Below are positions 32,571 through 42,561 of a stretch of DNA of 64,000 nucleotides, piece after piece. The stretch is from the NCBI RefSeq assembly GCF_904424705.1, contig NZ_CAJGBF010000003.1, forward strand, positions 1 to 64,000, written 5' to 3'. Each line of letters starts with the position of its first letter. Within the stretch, counting starts at the first letter, position 1. The notes beneath the pieces were generated by a model. The model saw only the letters and a list, made by a program, of their open reading frames with translations, was not told where the DNA came from and did not search any database. Source of the stretch: Rossellomorea arthrocnemi. Lineage in GTDB: Bacteria > Bacillota > Bacilli > Bacillales > Bacillaceae_B. A program made the translations under genes and the position numbers.

Positions 32571-34980
32571 TGTCATTGTAGACGTTCCCGCAATGCAGAC
32601 GGACCGGACTTACGATTACAGCATCCCTGATGAATGGAACGGGAGCATCTTTCCCGGCATGAGGGTCATCGTCCCTTTTGGTCCGAGAAAAATTCAGGGT
32701 TTCGTCATTGAATTAAAGGAAAAAGGCGAAGTCTCGAAACTTAAGTCGATTGTCGAGCCGATGGATCTTGTACCGGTCCTGAATAAAGAGTTACTTGCAC
32801 TAGGGAGCTGGCTGACTGAGAAAACTCTTTGCTTTAAAATATCAGCCTTTCAAGCGATGCTTCCCGCAGCCATGAAAGCGAAATATGAAAAATTCTTTCA
32901 GCTTGAAGAAGGCAGGGGTTCAGATGAACTTCCTCTCTCCCTCAGACGCTTCTTTCAGAATGGAAGACAGGCTTCGTGGAAGTCAATCGAAGAAAGTGCC
33001 ATGCTCCCTCTCATACATAAAGAGGTAAAACAGGGCTCTGTTGAAGTTATCTACAGGGTAAAAGCAAAAGGAAATAAGAAAACGGTACGTAAGCTTTATC
33101 TTAATATCCCCCTTGATAAGGTGGATGAAGTGAAGAATGGTTTGCCACCCCAGGCAAGCAAACAAAAACAAATCATCGAATATATGATGGATTCTGCCCC
33201 AGGTGGAGATGGAATCCTTGCATCCACACTGAAGGAAGAGATGGGGACGACTTCCAGTACGGTTAAGTCGTTAATACATAAAGAAATCCTCATTGAGAAA
33301 AGTGTGGAAATGTACAGAGATCCGTTTGAAAACAGAACATTTGAGAAGACGTCTTCCTTATCGTTGACACTACAGCAGGAACAGGCAATTCGTCCCATCT
33401 TGAGTACCATCGATCAAGAAGAGCATCATACATTTCTTCTTTACGGAGTGACAGGGAGCGGGAAAACAGAAATTTATCTGCAATCCATCCAACGGGTCCT
33501 GCAAAAAGGGAAAGAGGCTATTGTGCTTGTTCCCGAGATTTCTCTCACACCACAGATGGTCCACCGCTTTAAGGGGCGGTTTGGTGACGATGTCGCCGTC
33601 CTTCACAGTGGATTATCAGTAGGTGAAAAATATGATGAATGGAGGAAGATCCAGAGGAAGGAAGTGAAGGTGGTAGTCGGTGCCCGTTCTGCCGTTTTTG
33701 CCCCTTTTGAAAATATTGGGATCATCATCATCGATGAAGAACATGAAACGAGTTACAAGCAGGAAGAAAATCCACGCTACCATGCACGGGACGTTGCGAT
33801 TTACCGGGGGAGTTACCATCAATGTCCGGTGATATTAGGAAGTGCCACGCCTTCTCTTGAATCCTTCGCACGGGCTTCAAAAGGTGTATATAAACTGCTG
33901 ACATTGGATAAACGGATGAATGATGGACCTCTTCCATCAGTTGAAATAGTGGATATGAGGGAGGAACTCAGAAAGGGAAACCGTTCCATGTTTTCAACCA
34001 ATCTGTTCGAGAAGCTTCAAGACCGGATTGAAAAAGGGCAACAAATCGTACTTTTTCTTAATCGCAGAGGGCACTCTTCCTTCATTATGTGCAGAGATTG
34101 CGGTTTTGTCCTGCAATGTCCCAATTGCGACATCTCCCTAACTTATCATAGGTATTCTAATGGGATGAAATGTCATTATTGCGGTTATGAAGAAGGGGTC
34201 CCCACCACGTGTCAGGAATGTACGAGTGAACATATCCGTTACTTTGGGACCGGCACTCAGAAAGTAGAGGAAGAATTGACAAAGCTACTCCCTGATGCAA
34301 GGATCATTCGCATGGACGTTGACACCACATCCCGAAAAGGTTCCCATGAAAAGCTGTTAACGGCTTTCGGGGAAGGAAAGGCAGATATTCTCCTGGGTAC
34401 GCAAATGATCGCAAAAGGTCTGGACTTTCCGAATATCACCCTTGTCGGGGTGCTCAGTGCGGATACGATGCTTCATCTCCCAGATTTCAGGGCTGCAGAA
34501 AAAACGTTTCAATTATTGACTCAAGTAAGCGGTCGTGCTGGCAGGCACTTACTACCCGGGGAAGTGATCATTCAGACCTATACACCGGAGCACTACTCGA
34601 TCGAATTAGCCTCCAATCATGATTTTAACCGGTTTTACCAGCAAGAAATGAAGATGAGGAAAATGGGCTCATATCCCCCTTTTTACTATATTACAATGAT
34701 CACATTAAGTCATGAAGATCTAATGAAGGTTGTGGATATTTCCGAAAAGATGACAGCTTACATTCGTTCTAAGCTGTCAGAAACAACGATTATTCTCGGA
34801 CCAGTCGCTTCCCCCATTCCCAGGATAAAGAATAGATATCGCTACCAATGTTTGATAAAATACAAACGGGAACCAAATCTTGGTAGTACGTTAAAGACAG
34901 TACTGGATCAGTTTCAGCAACAATATTCATCACAGGGATTAACCATCTCAATTGATGTGAACCCTTATATGATGATGTAA
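32557..34980 (+). CDS. priA: Primosomal replication restart helicase PriA
   Basis: A 3'-5' SF2 helicase that reloads the replisome at collapsed forks. The 807 residues include the N-terminal DNA-3'-end-binding domain (1-110), Walker A in GVTGSGKTEIYL (about 297-308), DEEH in IIIIDEEHETSYKQEE (about 390-405), two zinc-binding clusters of paired cysteines (about 511-555; CRDCG, CPNC, CHYCG, CQEC) inserted in the helicase, and the QVSGRAGR motif VI (about 657). The start lies inside coaBC. The ancestral neighbours (coaBC, def) are conserved. Confidence 0.97.
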   Translation: MNVASVIVDVPAMQTDRTYDYSIPDEWNGSIFPGMRVIVPFGPRKIQGFVIELKEKGEVSKLKSIVEPMDLVPVLNKELLALGSWLTEKTLCFKISAFQAMLPAAMKAKYEKFFQLEEGRGSDELPLSLRRFFQNGRQASWKSIEESAMLPLIHKEVKQGSVEVIYRVKAKGNKKTVRKLYLNIPLDKVDEVKNGLPPQASKQKQIIEYMMDSAPGGDGILASTLKEEMGTTSSTVKSLIHKEILIEKSVEMYRDPFENRTFEKTSSLSLTLQQEQAIRPILSTIDQEEHHTFLLYGVTGSGKTEIYLQSIQRVLQKGKEAIVLVPEISLTPQMVHRFKGRFGDDVAVLHSGLSVGEKYDEWRKIQRKEVKVVVGARSAVFAPFENIGIIIIDEEHETSYKQEENPRYHARDVAIYRGSYHQCPVILGSATPSLESFARASKGVYKLLTLDKRMNDGPLPSVEIVDMREELRKGNRSMFSTNLFEKLQDRIEKGQQIVLFLNRRGHSSFIMCRDCGFVLQCPNCDISLTYHRYSNGMKCHYCGYEEGVPTTCQECTSEHIRYFGTGTQKVEEELTKLLPDARIIRMDVDTTSRKGSHEKLLTAFGEGKADILLGTQMIAKGLDFPNITLVGVLSADTMLHLPDFRAAEKTFQLLTQVSGRAGRHLLPGEVIIQTYTPEHYSIELASNHDFNRFYQQEMKMRKMGSYPPFYYITMITLSHEDLMKVVDISEKMTAYIRSKLSETTIILGPVASPIPRIKNRYRYQCLIKYKREPNLGSTLKTVLDQFQQQYSSQGLTISIDVNPYMMM

Positions 34981-35011
34981 CGATATTCAGATAGAAAAAT
35001 GGAGGACAGTT

Positions 35012-35494
35012 ATGGCAATACTTCCAATCGTCATGCATCCGAATGCCATCTTAGAAAAAGAATGTGAGAAGGTAACGGATTTTGATAAAAAGTTAAAGAA
35101 ATTACTCGCAAATATGTACGAGACTATGGTCGAGGCGGACGGTGTCGGGCTTGCTGCCCCTCAAGTAGGGCTCGACCTCCAGGTAGCCATCGTCGACATA
35201 GGGGATGATTCAGGAACCGTCGAGCTGATTAATCCTGAAGTCATCGAGGTGGACGGGTCTCAAACCGACCTAGAAGGATGCCTGAGCTTTCCGGGGCTTT
35301 ACGGTGAAGTAACACGGCCATACTCCATCAGGGTAAGGACACAGGACCGGAAAGGAAGAAAGATCGAATTTCAAGCTCAGGCCTTTTTGGCAAGAGCGAT
35401 ACAACATGAAATTGATCACCTTAACGGCATTTTATTTACATCCAAAGTAGAAAAATATATCACAGAAGATGAATTAGAAGGGTATGAAGCTTAA
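35012..35494 (+). CDS. def: Peptide deformylase
   Basis: Metalloenzyme that removes the N-formyl group from nascent chains. All three motifs are present in 160 residues: [10 protein letters not shown] (about 44-53), EGCLSFPG (about 88-95, Cys metal ligand) and QHEIDHLNG (about 130-138, two His ligands and the catalytic Glu). It is type 1-like in length. ATGGAGGAC is upstream. The last stop base is the first base of the fmt start codon. Confidence 0.97.
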   Translation: MAILPIVMHPNAILEKECEKVTDFDKKLKKLLANMYETMVEADGVGLAAPQVGLDLQVAIVDIGDDSGTVELINPEVIEVDGSQTDLEGCLSFPGLYGEVTRPYSIRVRTQDRKGRKIEFQAQAFLARAIQHEIDHLNGILFTSKVEKYITEDELEGYEA

Positions 35495-36444
35495 TGACGA
35501 AAGTGATTTTTATGGGAACTCCAGATTTTTCAGTTCCTGTTCTTCAGTCTTTAATCGATGAAAAGTATGATGTGATCGCGGTCGTGACACAGCCGGATCG
35601 CCCGGTGGGTAGAAAAAGGATCCTCACACCGCCGCCTGTAAAAGTGGCGGCTGAAAATCATGGTATCCCGGTCTATCAGCCAGAGAAGATAAGGGATGAA
35701 GAAGAGTTAAATCAAGTCCTGGCATTAAATCCCGATCTTATCGTGACGGCTGCTTTTGGACAGATTCTTCCCAATGCATTGCTTGAGGCTCCTAAATTTG
35801 GATGTATCAATGTTCACGCGTCGTTACTCCCTGAACTCAGGGGTGGAGCTCCGATTCATTATTCGATTCTTCAAGGAAAAGAGAAAACGGGCATCAGCAT
35901 TATGTATATGGTGGAAAAGCTGGATGCAGGGGACATTATCAGTCAAGTGGAAGTAGATATTGAGGAGAGAGACCATGTGGGTACGCTTCACGATAAATTG
36001 AGTGAAGCTGGCGCCAAGTTACTGATCGAAACGATCCCACCATTGTTGGCAGGTGATATATCCCCCGTAAAACAGGATGATTCAAAAGCGACTTTCGCAC
36101 GGAATATCAAACGCGAACAGGAGAAGATAAACTGGTCGAAAGATGGGGAAGAAATCTACAACCATATAAGGGGGCTACATCCGTGGCCGGTTGCTTACAC
36201 CACGCTAGACGGGTCAGTCATGAAAGTATGGTGGGGGGAGAAAGTAACTGCTGACTCGTCTTCTCCTGGAGAAATCGTCAGGATTGAAGAGGATGGTTTC
36301 GTTGTTTCAACCGGGAATTCAACAGGGATTAAAATAACCGATTTACAGCCTTCCGGGAAAAAGAGAATGAGTGCAAAAGACTACCTTCTGGGAGCGGGAG
36401 CACATTTAAAAGCTGGCATGATGTTAGGGGTAGAAAATGAATAA
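35494..36444 (+). CDS. fmt: Methionyl-tRNA formyltransferase
   Basis: Formylates initiator Met-tRNA using 10-formyl-THF. The 316-residue protein starts with [14 protein letters not shown] and has the catalytic region [17 protein letters not shown] (about 106-122), plus a C-terminal OB-fold (about 205-316). It shares one base with def, so formylation and deformylation enzymes are co-translated; it overlaps rsmB by eight. Confidence 0.97.
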   Translation: MTKVIFMGTPDFSVPVLQSLIDEKYDVIAVVTQPDRPVGRKRILTPPPVKVAAENHGIPVYQPEKIRDEEELNQVLALNPDLIVTAAFGQILPNALLEAPKFGCINVHASLLPELRGGAPIHYSILQGKEKTGISIMYMVEKLDAGDIISQVEVDIEERDHVGTLHDKLSEAGAKLLIETIPPLLAGDISPVKQDDSKATFARNIKREQEKINWSKDGEEIYNHIRGLHPWPVAYTTLDGSVMKVWWGEKVTADSSSPGEIVRIEEDGFVVSTGNSTGIKITDLQPSGKKRMSAKDYLLGAGAHLKAGMMLGVENE

Positions 36445-37774
36445 ACGAAATAAAACTGTCCGTGAAGCAGCACTCGATGTCATCGAGGCAGTAGAAAAAA
36501 ATCAATCTTATAGTAATTTGTTGCTTCATTCCGTGATAGAAAAAAACGAACTTCCCAGTAAAGATATCGGTTTACTGACGGAACTGACATATGGAACCAT
36601 TCAACGGAAAATGACGTTAGACTTCTATTTAGCACCATTCATTAAAGGGAAGCTTGATGACTGGGTTCGTCAATTATTACGTTTATCCCTCTACCAGCTT
36701 GTGTATTTAGACCGGATCCCGGATCGTGCAGTCTTCTATGAAGCGGTTGAAATCGCCAAAAAGAGGGGACATAAGGGAATCTCTGGTTTAGTAAATGGCG
36801 TATTACGATCGGTCCAGAGAAAAGGTCTCCCGACTCTTGAATCTATCCAGGACCCGGTCGAAAGAATTTCCATCGAAACGAGTCATCCGTACTGGCTTGT
36901 GAAGAGATGGGAAGAACAATTCGGTTTAGCGAAAACAAAATCAATGTGCGAAACCAATTTAATCGCACCAAACCAATCAGCTCGGGTAAATACTATGAAA
37001 ATCAGCCGGGAAGATCTATTAATACAATTAACAGACGATGGATACGAAGTGAAAGAAAGTCAAATAGTTCCGGAAGCGGTACAATCACTTCGGGGAAATC
37101 TTGCTAAAACAAATGCATATCGAAATGGTCTTTGCACAATACAGGATGAAAGCTCAATGCTCGTATCCTATGCTTTAAACCTTGAAAAAGGAATGAAAGT
37201 ATTGGATGCATGTGCGGCACCAGGCGGGAAAACGACCCACATTGCAGAAAAGCTCTCTGGAACCGGCGAAGTCCATGCATTGGATCTGCATAAGCACAAG
37301 GTCAAATTAATAGACGAAAATGCTTCCCGACTTGGGTTAACCAATATTCGTACCTCAGCCCTTGATAGCCGGAAAGCAGGTGAAAAGTTTGAAAAAGAGA
37401 GCTTCGATCGAATTTTAGTCGATGCGCCTTGCTCGGGATTGGGTGTACTCAGAAGAAAACCTGATATAAAGTATGCCAAAAAAGAAGGGGATCTTCTTTC
37501 ACTTCAAAAGATTCAACTGGACATTCTTTCATCCGTTGCACCTTTGTTGAAAAAAGATGGGCTGTTGGTTTATAGTACATGTACTGTAGACCAAAATGAA
37601 AATGAAGGTACGGTATCTGCATTTTTGAAGGATCATCCTGAATACGAATTTCATGTCCTCGACAAGCTCCCTGGTGCAGTAAGTCCTTTTATTAATGGTA
37701 ACCAAATGCAAATATTTCCTCAGGACTTTGGAGGGGACGGCTTCTTTATTTCATGCTTCCGGAAAAAAGTTTGA
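36437..37774 (+). CDS. rsmB: 16S rRNA (cytosine-967-C5)-methyltransferase RsmB
   Basis: Methylates C967 of 16S rRNA. The 445-residue protein has a NusB-like RNA-binding domain (1-135) and a SAM-dependent m5C methyltransferase domain with [14 protein letters not shown] (about 257-270), [15 protein letters not shown] (about 329-343) and the STCTV catalytic Cys (about 379). In B. subtilis rlmN follows; here it is missing and prpC is next after a 288-base gap. Confidence 0.95.
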   Translation: MNKRNKTVREAALDVIEAVEKNQSYSNLLLHSVIEKNELPSKDIGLLTELTYGTIQRKMTLDFYLAPFIKGKLDDWVRQLLRLSLYQLVYLDRIPDRAVFYEAVEIAKKRGHKGISGLVNGVLRSVQRKGLPTLESIQDPVERISIETSHPYWLVKRWEEQFGLAKTKSMCETNLIAPNQSARVNTMKISREDLLIQLTDDGYEVKESQIVPEAVQSLRGNLAKTNAYRNGLCTIQDESSMLVSYALNLEKGMKVLDACAAPGGKTTHIAEKLSGTGEVHALDLHKHKVKLIDENASRLGLTNIRTSALDSRKAGEKFEKESFDRILVDAPCSGLGVLRRKPDIKYAKKEGDLLSLQKIQLDILSSVAPLLKKDGLLVYSTCTVDQNENEGTVSAFLKDHPEYEFHVLDKLPGAVSPFINGNQMQIFPQDFGGDGFFISCFRKKV

Positions 37775-38062
37775 GTCGATTTTAATCAAATGTTGAAAGT
37801 AAAGCAGGAAATTTCACTATAAAAGTCGTAAAAGTACAACAGTCCTTAATGAAGAATATTTAATTATCCACTACTTTTGACATCATACGTTTAGCTTAAT
37901 GCAAATGAAAAGAAGTGAATGTCTTTTTCATTTCACTGTCTGCTCAGAAATTAGAAGCTGATCATAGCAAAAGAGATTCATTTTATTGTACGAAGGATGC
38001 ACCCGACGACGGGTGTAGGGAGCTCCTTGAAACGGTGCAGAAGAAGAGAAGAGGTGACCTAA
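37775..38062. other. Gap where rlmN stands in B. subtilis
   Basis: 288 bases with no supportable gene. I see no RlmN motif (no radical-SAM CxxxCxxC) in any frame. A TTGACA at 37877-37882 lacks a suitable -10, and a short hairpin CACCCG/CGGGTG stands at 38000-38015. The end of the region carries the prpC ribosome site AGAGGTGAC. Confidence 0.6.
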
Positions 38063-38812
38063 GTGAAGACGGTTTATTTTACGGACAAAGGGAAAGTGCG
38101 TCAACTAAATGAAGACAGTGCCGGCGTATTCGTGAATCAACATGGAGATCATTTAGCTGTTGTAGCTGATGGCATGGGTGGCCACAGGGCAGGGGATGTT
38201 GCCAGTGAGCTTACCATTTCCATTTTAAAGGACTTATGGGGAAAAACCGAAAAATTTCACACCGCTGATGATGCAGAAAATTGGTTAAAATCAACTATTA
38301 ACGAAGTAAACAAAGAAGTATATACTTATTCTCAATCCAATTCCGAGTGTGAAGGGATGGGGACGACTCTCGTCGGAGCCATATGTACTTCATTGTTCGC
38401 AACCATTGTCAATATCGGGGACAGCAGAGGGTATATTTTAAACGAAAATGGGTTTCATCAGTTAACTGAAGATCATACACTGGTGAATGAATTGGTCAGA
38501 AGCGGTGAAATTTCAAAGGAAGATGCGGAGCATCATCCAAGAAAAAATGTGATTCTTAGAGCAATTGGAACGGAAGCTTCGATTACGATGGATATTAAAA
38601 CGATAATGTTTGAAGAGGAAGATGTCATACTCCTGTGTTCAGACGGTCTTTCTAATAAAGTCTCTGAAAAAGAAATGAAAGAGGTATTAGCCCGGGACCA
38701 CTCTCTGGAAAACAAAGGAGAGTCGCTCGTTCATTTAGCCAATGAATATGGCGGTGAAGATAATATTACCGTAGTAATTGTCGAGTTTGCCGCTGAAACG
38801 GAAAGCGGGTGA
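38063..38812 (+). CDS. prpC: PP2C-type protein phosphatase PrpC
   Basis: Mn2+-dependent Ser/Thr phosphatase that reverses PrkC phosphorylation of targets such as EF-G and PrkC itself. The 249 residues contain the PP2C metal-site motifs: LNEDS (about 15-19), VVADGMGGHRAGD (about 33-45), NIGDSRGY (about 115-122), LLCSDGLSN (about 192-200) and GGEDNITVV (about 230-238). The start is GTG 38063, after AAGAGGTGAC. prkC follows after four bases. Confidence 0.96.
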   Translation: MKTVYFTDKGKVRQLNEDSAGVFVNQHGDHLAVVADGMGGHRAGDVASELTISILKDLWGKTEKFHTADDAENWLKSTINEVNKEVYTYSQSNSECEGMGTTLVGAICTSLFATIVNIGDSRGYILNENGFHQLTEDHTLVNELVRSGEISKEDAEHHPRKNVILRAIGTEASITMDIKTIMFEEEDVILLCSDGLSNKVSEKEMKEVLARDHSLENKGESLVHLANEYGGEDNITVVIVEFAAETESG

Positions 38813-38816
38813 TAAC

Positions 38817-40829
38817 ATGATGGAAGGTAAGCGCATCAGTGGGCGTTACAGAATAATAAAACTCATTGGTGGAGGGGGAATGGCCAACGTTTATTTAGCT
38901 CACGATGTGATTCTTGATCGTGAAGTGGCCATTAAAATGCTCCGGATCGACTTCGCAAATGAAGAGGAATTCATCAAACGATTCCAACGGGAAGCCCAAT
39001 CTGCTACTAGCCTGGCTCACCCTAATATCGTGAGCATTTACGATGTAGGAGAAGAGGATGACCTTTACTATATCGTCATGGAGTATGTCCATGGGATGAC
39101 TCTAAAGCAATACATACAGCAGCATTCACCGGTCCCGGTTGATAAGGCGATCGACATCATGAAGCAACTGACATTAGCGATGTCACATGCTCATCAGAAT
39201 CATATCGTTCACCGGGACATTAAGCCCCATAATATTCTTCTGGACGAAGAAGGAAATGTGAAGATTACCGATTTTGGGATTGCTATGGCCCTTAGTGCAA
39301 CCTCCATTACACAGACCAATTCGGTTCTGGGGTCGGTTCATTACCTTTCTCCCGAGCAGGCGAGAGGCGGCATGGCCACGAAAAAATCGGATATCTATTC
39401 ACTGGGCATCGTCATGTTTGAATTGTTGACAGGCAGACTGCCATTCTCTGGGGAGTCCGCTGTTTCCATTGCCTTAAAGCACTTGCAGTCGGAAACACCT
39501 TCTCTAAAAAGATGGAACCCCGACATTCCGCAGAGCGTAGAAAATATTGTATTAAAAGCAACGGCAAAAGATCCATTCAGACGCTATGAAAGCCTGGAGG
39601 AAATGGATGAAGACCTGACTTCAGCACTTGATCCGGATCGGATGAACGAGCCGAAGTTTGCCGTTCCATTGGACGATGAAGCAACAAAGGCCATTCCAGT
39701 CATCACGGATCAAAAGGCATACTCAAATCTTGATGATACGATCGTTCATCATCAAACCAATACAGATGCCGTACAAACCCAGCCTACCCCTCCAGTGAAA
39801 AAGGGTAAGAAAGGGAAAAAAGATAAAGCGAAATCTCCTAAGAAAAAAAATAAAAAGAAATGGCCGATAGTGATCATTAGTTTGTTCTTTTTGTTGATTC
39901 TGTTAGGAGTTGCGGCTGTCACATTCGTTCCTGATTTACTGGGGCCAAAAGAAATAAAGGTTCCGGATGTAACTGGGAAAAATACCACAGAAGCCGTCTC
40001 GATGATTGTTTCCGAAAGTTTTGTAGTCGGTGAGACTAAAGAACAGGCAAGCGATACTGTTCCTGAAGGAGAAGTGATCAAGACCAATCCGAAAGCCGGC
40101 AGAATGGCAAATGAAGGATCGGCTGTCGATATCTATGTCAGTACTGGAAAAGAAAAGGTAGAAGTCGATGATTATATCGGCAAGGATTTTGAAGAAGTCT
40201 CAACTGAATTGGAAGAAAAGGGTTTCACTGTAGAAAAAGAAGAAGAATTTGATGAGGAAGAGCCCCAAGGGTCGATACTTGAACAAGATCCATCTCCCGG
40301 AGAAGAAGTGGTAGCTGAGGAGACTACTATAACCTTAACTGTGAGTAGAGGTTCCAAACCATTTGATTTGGATAGTCTAGAGGGCTACGACAAAGCAGCC
40401 CTTGATCAATATGCAGCCTTAAAAGGTGTCAAGATTGAAGTGAGAGATGAAAAATTTTCTGACAGTGTCGAATCTGGTAAAGTGATCTCCCATGAACCTG
40501 AACCAGGGACCCCGACTTATCAAGGGGAAACGATTTATGTCATCATGTCCAAAGGTCCCGAACCACCGAAGGAAGTTCCAACTAAAGAGGTTAGTGAGCA
40601 AATAACCATCCCATATACCAAAGACAATGGAGAAGCTCAGGTAGTAGATATATTTATTGGAGACAAAAATAAAAATATTGAAGATAGTGATGAACTTATG
40701 CCAATCTACGAGGATACGACCATTACAATGAAGTTCACGTTAGAAGAGGGTACTGAAGGGAAATACCGTATTCTCGTTGATGAAAAAGAGTATAAAACGG
40801 GTACTGTCGAGTATCCTAAAGAAGAATAA
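38817..40829 (+). CDS. prkC: Membrane Ser/Thr protein kinase PrkC with PASTA repeats
   Basis: Receptor kinase that senses muropeptides and controls germination, cell wall metabolism and translation. In 670 residues: Hanks-type kinase domain (about 8-270; GGGGMANVYL, HRDIKPHN near 131, DFG near 151, SPEQARGG), a Lys-rich juxtamembrane stretch (about 325-347), one transmembrane helix (about 348-371), three PASTA repeats (about 380-580) and a C-terminal beta-rich domain. The start is ATG 38817 or 38820; upstream in-frame sequence lies inside prpC. Kinase and phosphatase form one cotranslated pair. Confidence 0.96.
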   Translation: MMEGKRISGRYRIIKLIGGGGMANVYLAHDVILDREVAIKMLRIDFANEEEFIKRFQREAQSATSLAHPNIVSIYDVGEEDDLYYIVMEYVHGMTLKQYIQQHSPVPVDKAIDIMKQLTLAMSHAHQNHIVHRDIKPHNILLDEEGNVKITDFGIAMALSATSITQTNSVLGSVHYLSPEQARGGMATKKSDIYSLGIVMFELLTGRLPFSGESAVSIALKHLQSETPSLKRWNPDIPQSVENIVLKATAKDPFRRYESLEEMDEDLTSALDPDRMNEPKFAVPLDDEATKAIPVITDQKAYSNLDDTIVHHQTNTDAVQTQPTPPVKKGKKGKKDKAKSPKKKNKKKWPIVIISLFFLLILLGVAAVTFVPDLLGPKEIKVPDVTGKNTTEAVSMIVSESFVVGETKEQASDTVPEGEVIKTNPKAGRMANEGSAVDIYVSTGKEKVEVDDYIGKDFEEVSTELEEKGFTVEKEEEFDEEEPQGSILEQDPSPGEEVVAEETTITLTVSRGSKPFDLDSLEGYDKAALDQYAALKGVKIEVRDEKFSDSVESGKVISHEPEPGTPTYQGETIYVIMSKGPEPPKEVPTKEVSEQITIPYTKDNGEAQVVDIFIGDKNKNIEDSDELMPIYEDTTITMKFTLEEGTEGKYRILVDEKEYKTGTVEYPKEE

Positions 40830-40843
40830 AATTCACTTGCCAA

Positions 40844-40895
40844 GGGGCTGTATCCGGGTTTTTTAGAGAACCTTACGGGACAGTCCTCTTGTTTT
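40844..40895 (+). terminator. Long hairpin terminator after prkC
   Basis: GGGGCTGT (40844-40851) pairs with ACAGTCCT (40880-40887) through one or two G-T pairs. Inner arms CCG/CGG and GGTT/AACC extend it, and TTGTTTT follows. It resembles Bacillaceae hairpins ending in GGGACAGTC-type arms. Confidence 0.65.
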
Positions 40896-40905
40896 CATTT
40901 ATAAT
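40877..40905 (+). promoter_or_regulatory. Candidate sigma-A promoter of rsgA
   Basis: GGGACA (40877-40882), 17 bases, TATAAT (40900-40905). The -35 lies in the 3' arm of the prkC terminator. Confidence 0.45.
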
Positions 40906-40967
40906 GGTAGTGATACATAATGTAGATGACTAAACGTTTATATAATTTTTTATATAGGAGGTTTCGA

Positions 40968-41849
40968 ATGCCTGAAGGGAAAATCATTAAAGCCTTAAGT
41001 GGATTTTATTATGTGCTTTCAGAGGGAAGCATTACGCAATGTCGTGGCAGGGGCAATTTCCGTAAAAATAAAATAACGCCCCTGGTGGGTGATTATGTCG
41101 AATTTCAAGCAGAGAACAAAACGGATGGGTATATGCTTAAAGTCTTTGATCGTAAGAATGAATTGGTGCGTCCACCAATCGCAAATGTCGATCAGGCTAT
41201 ACTCGTCTTCTCGGCAAGTGAACCTGATTTCAGTCCGGCGCTTCTGGATCGATTCCTTGTGCTGGTGGAGAGTAAGGAAATAGAACCACTTATTTGCGTT
41301 ACCAAAATGGACCTGCTCACTCCAGATCAATCCAACAAGATTGAACAATTTGTGAATGATTACCGCTCATTTGGTTATGAAGTCCTTATGACATCTTCGA
41401 AAACGGAGCATGGAGTAGAGGAATTGACACCGTATTTAAAAGATAAGATTTCAGTATTTGCGGGACAATCCGGCGTCGGAAAATCATCGTTGCTTAATGC
41501 TTTGAAACCTGAGCTGGAATTGAAGACGGCCATGATCTCATCCCACTTGGGACGGGGGAAGCACACGACCCGTCATGTGGAACTTATCGATATAGAAGAA
41601 GGGTTAGTCGCGGATACACCAGGGTTTAGTTCTTTGGAGTTCTCAGAGCTTGAAGTAGAAGAGCTGCCCCAGTGTTTTCCTGAAATGGTTGAAGTATCTG
41701 AAGAGTGTAAATTCAGGGGCTGTCTCCATATTAATGAACCGAAATGTGCTGTTAAATCCGCTGTTGAAGCAGGAAGGATTCCAGCTTACCGCTATGATCA
41801 CTATTTAACCTTCCATAAAGAAATTAAGGAAAGAAAGCCGAGGTACTAA
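40968..41849 (+). CDS. rsgA: Ribosome small subunit-dependent GTPase RsgA (CpgA)
   Basis: Circularly permuted GTPase that helps mature the 30S subunit; in B. subtilis (CpgA) it is a PrkC/PrpC substrate. The 293-residue protein has an N-terminal OB-fold (1-65), the permuted G-domain with G4 TKMD (about 111) before G1 GQSGVGKSS (about 166) and G3 DTPGFSS (about 215), and a C-terminal zinc-binding region (Cys, Cys, His, Cys within about 243-262). The ATG at 40968 follows TAGGAGG; the upstream extension to 40926 predates the ribosome site. Confidence 0.96.
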   Translation: MPEGKIIKALSGFYYVLSEGSITQCRGRGNFRKNKITPLVGDYVEFQAENKTDGYMLKVFDRKNELVRPPIANVDQAILVFSASEPDFSPALLDRFLVLVESKEIEPLICVTKMDLLTPDQSNKIEQFVNDYRSFGYEVLMTSSKTEHGVEELTPYLKDKISVFAGQSGVGKSSLLNALKPELELKTAMISSHLGRGKHTTRHVELIDIEEGLVADTPGFSSLEFSELEVEELPQCFPEMVEVSEECKFRGCLHINEPKCAVKSAVEAGRIPAYRYDHYLTFHKEIKERKPRY

Positions 41850-41852
41850 TAT

Positions 41853-42503
41853 ATGAAAATCGCACCATCCATCCTTTCTGCAAATTTTACAGAGCTGGGC
41901 AATGAAATTAAAGATGTTGAAATGGGGGGAGCGGACTATATTCATGTGGACGTCATGGACGGTCACTTCGTCCCGAATATTACGCTTGGACCAATGATCG
42001 TAAAGGCAATTCGACCGTTAACAAAGTTGCCACTTGACGTACATCTCATGATTGAAAATCCCAGTCAATATATTGACGCTTTTGCAGATGCGGGAGCGGA
42101 TTATATTACCGTCCATGTTGAAGCAGACCCTCATCTGCATAGAACCATTCAGATGATCAAAAACAAAGGGGTGAAAGCGGGTGTCGTCCTAAATCCCGGG
42201 ACTCCGGCTGAGTCGATCAAGCCGATTTTGCCTGATGTCGATATGGTTCTTCTTATGACTGTGAACCCTGGATTCGGCGGGCAATCGTTTATTCCGTCTG
42301 TCGTCCCGAAGATTAAACAGATACGTGAATGGGCGATGGAACTAAACCCTACTCTTGAAATCGAAGTTGACGGTGGAATAAATCCTGAAACCGCGGCTAT
42401 ATGTGCTGAAGCAGGTGCAGACGTATTTGTAGCAGGTTCTGCCATCTATAATCAGAAGGATCGCGGAGCAGCAATTGACGAATTGAAGAAATCTCTCGCA
42501 TAA
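41853..42503 (+). CDS. rpe: Ribulose-phosphate 3-epimerase
   Basis: Interconverts ribulose-5-P and xylulose-5-P in the pentose phosphate pathway. The 216-residue barrel has APSILSANF (3-11), HVDVMDGHFVPNI (about 31-43, metal-binding His and Asp), HLMIENP (about 65), VNPGFGGQSF (about 138) and EVDGGIN (about 171). It starts four bases after rsgA. Confidence 0.97.
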   Translation: MKIAPSILSANFTELGNEIKDVEMGGADYIHVDVMDGHFVPNITLGPMIVKAIRPLTKLPLDVHLMIENPSQYIDAFADAGADYITVHVEADPHLHRTIQMIKNKGVKAGVVLNPGTPAESIKPILPDVDMVLLMTVNPGFGGQSFIPSVVPKIKQIREWAMELNPTLEIEVDGGINPETAAICAEAGADVFVAGSAIYNQKDRGAAIDELKKSLA

Positions 42504-42511
42504 GAGATGAC

Positions 42512-42540
42512 AGGCTGATCCTTAGGGGTCAGTCTATTTT
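42512..42540 (+). terminator. Rho-independent terminator after rpe
   Basis: AGGCTGATCC (42512-42521) pairs with GGGTCAGTCT (42526-42535) with two G-T pairs, then ATTTTTAT. Confidence 0.75.
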
Positions 42541-42561
42541 TATAAAATGGGAGTGGAGAAA

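Noticed and set aside
37877..37882. TTGACA as a prpC promoter -35
   Set aside because: No acceptable -10 at 16-18 bases downstream.
37915..38112. 65-codon open frame in the rsmB-prpC gap
   Set aside because: It overlaps prpC in another frame, has no RlmN similarity, and no recognisable domain.
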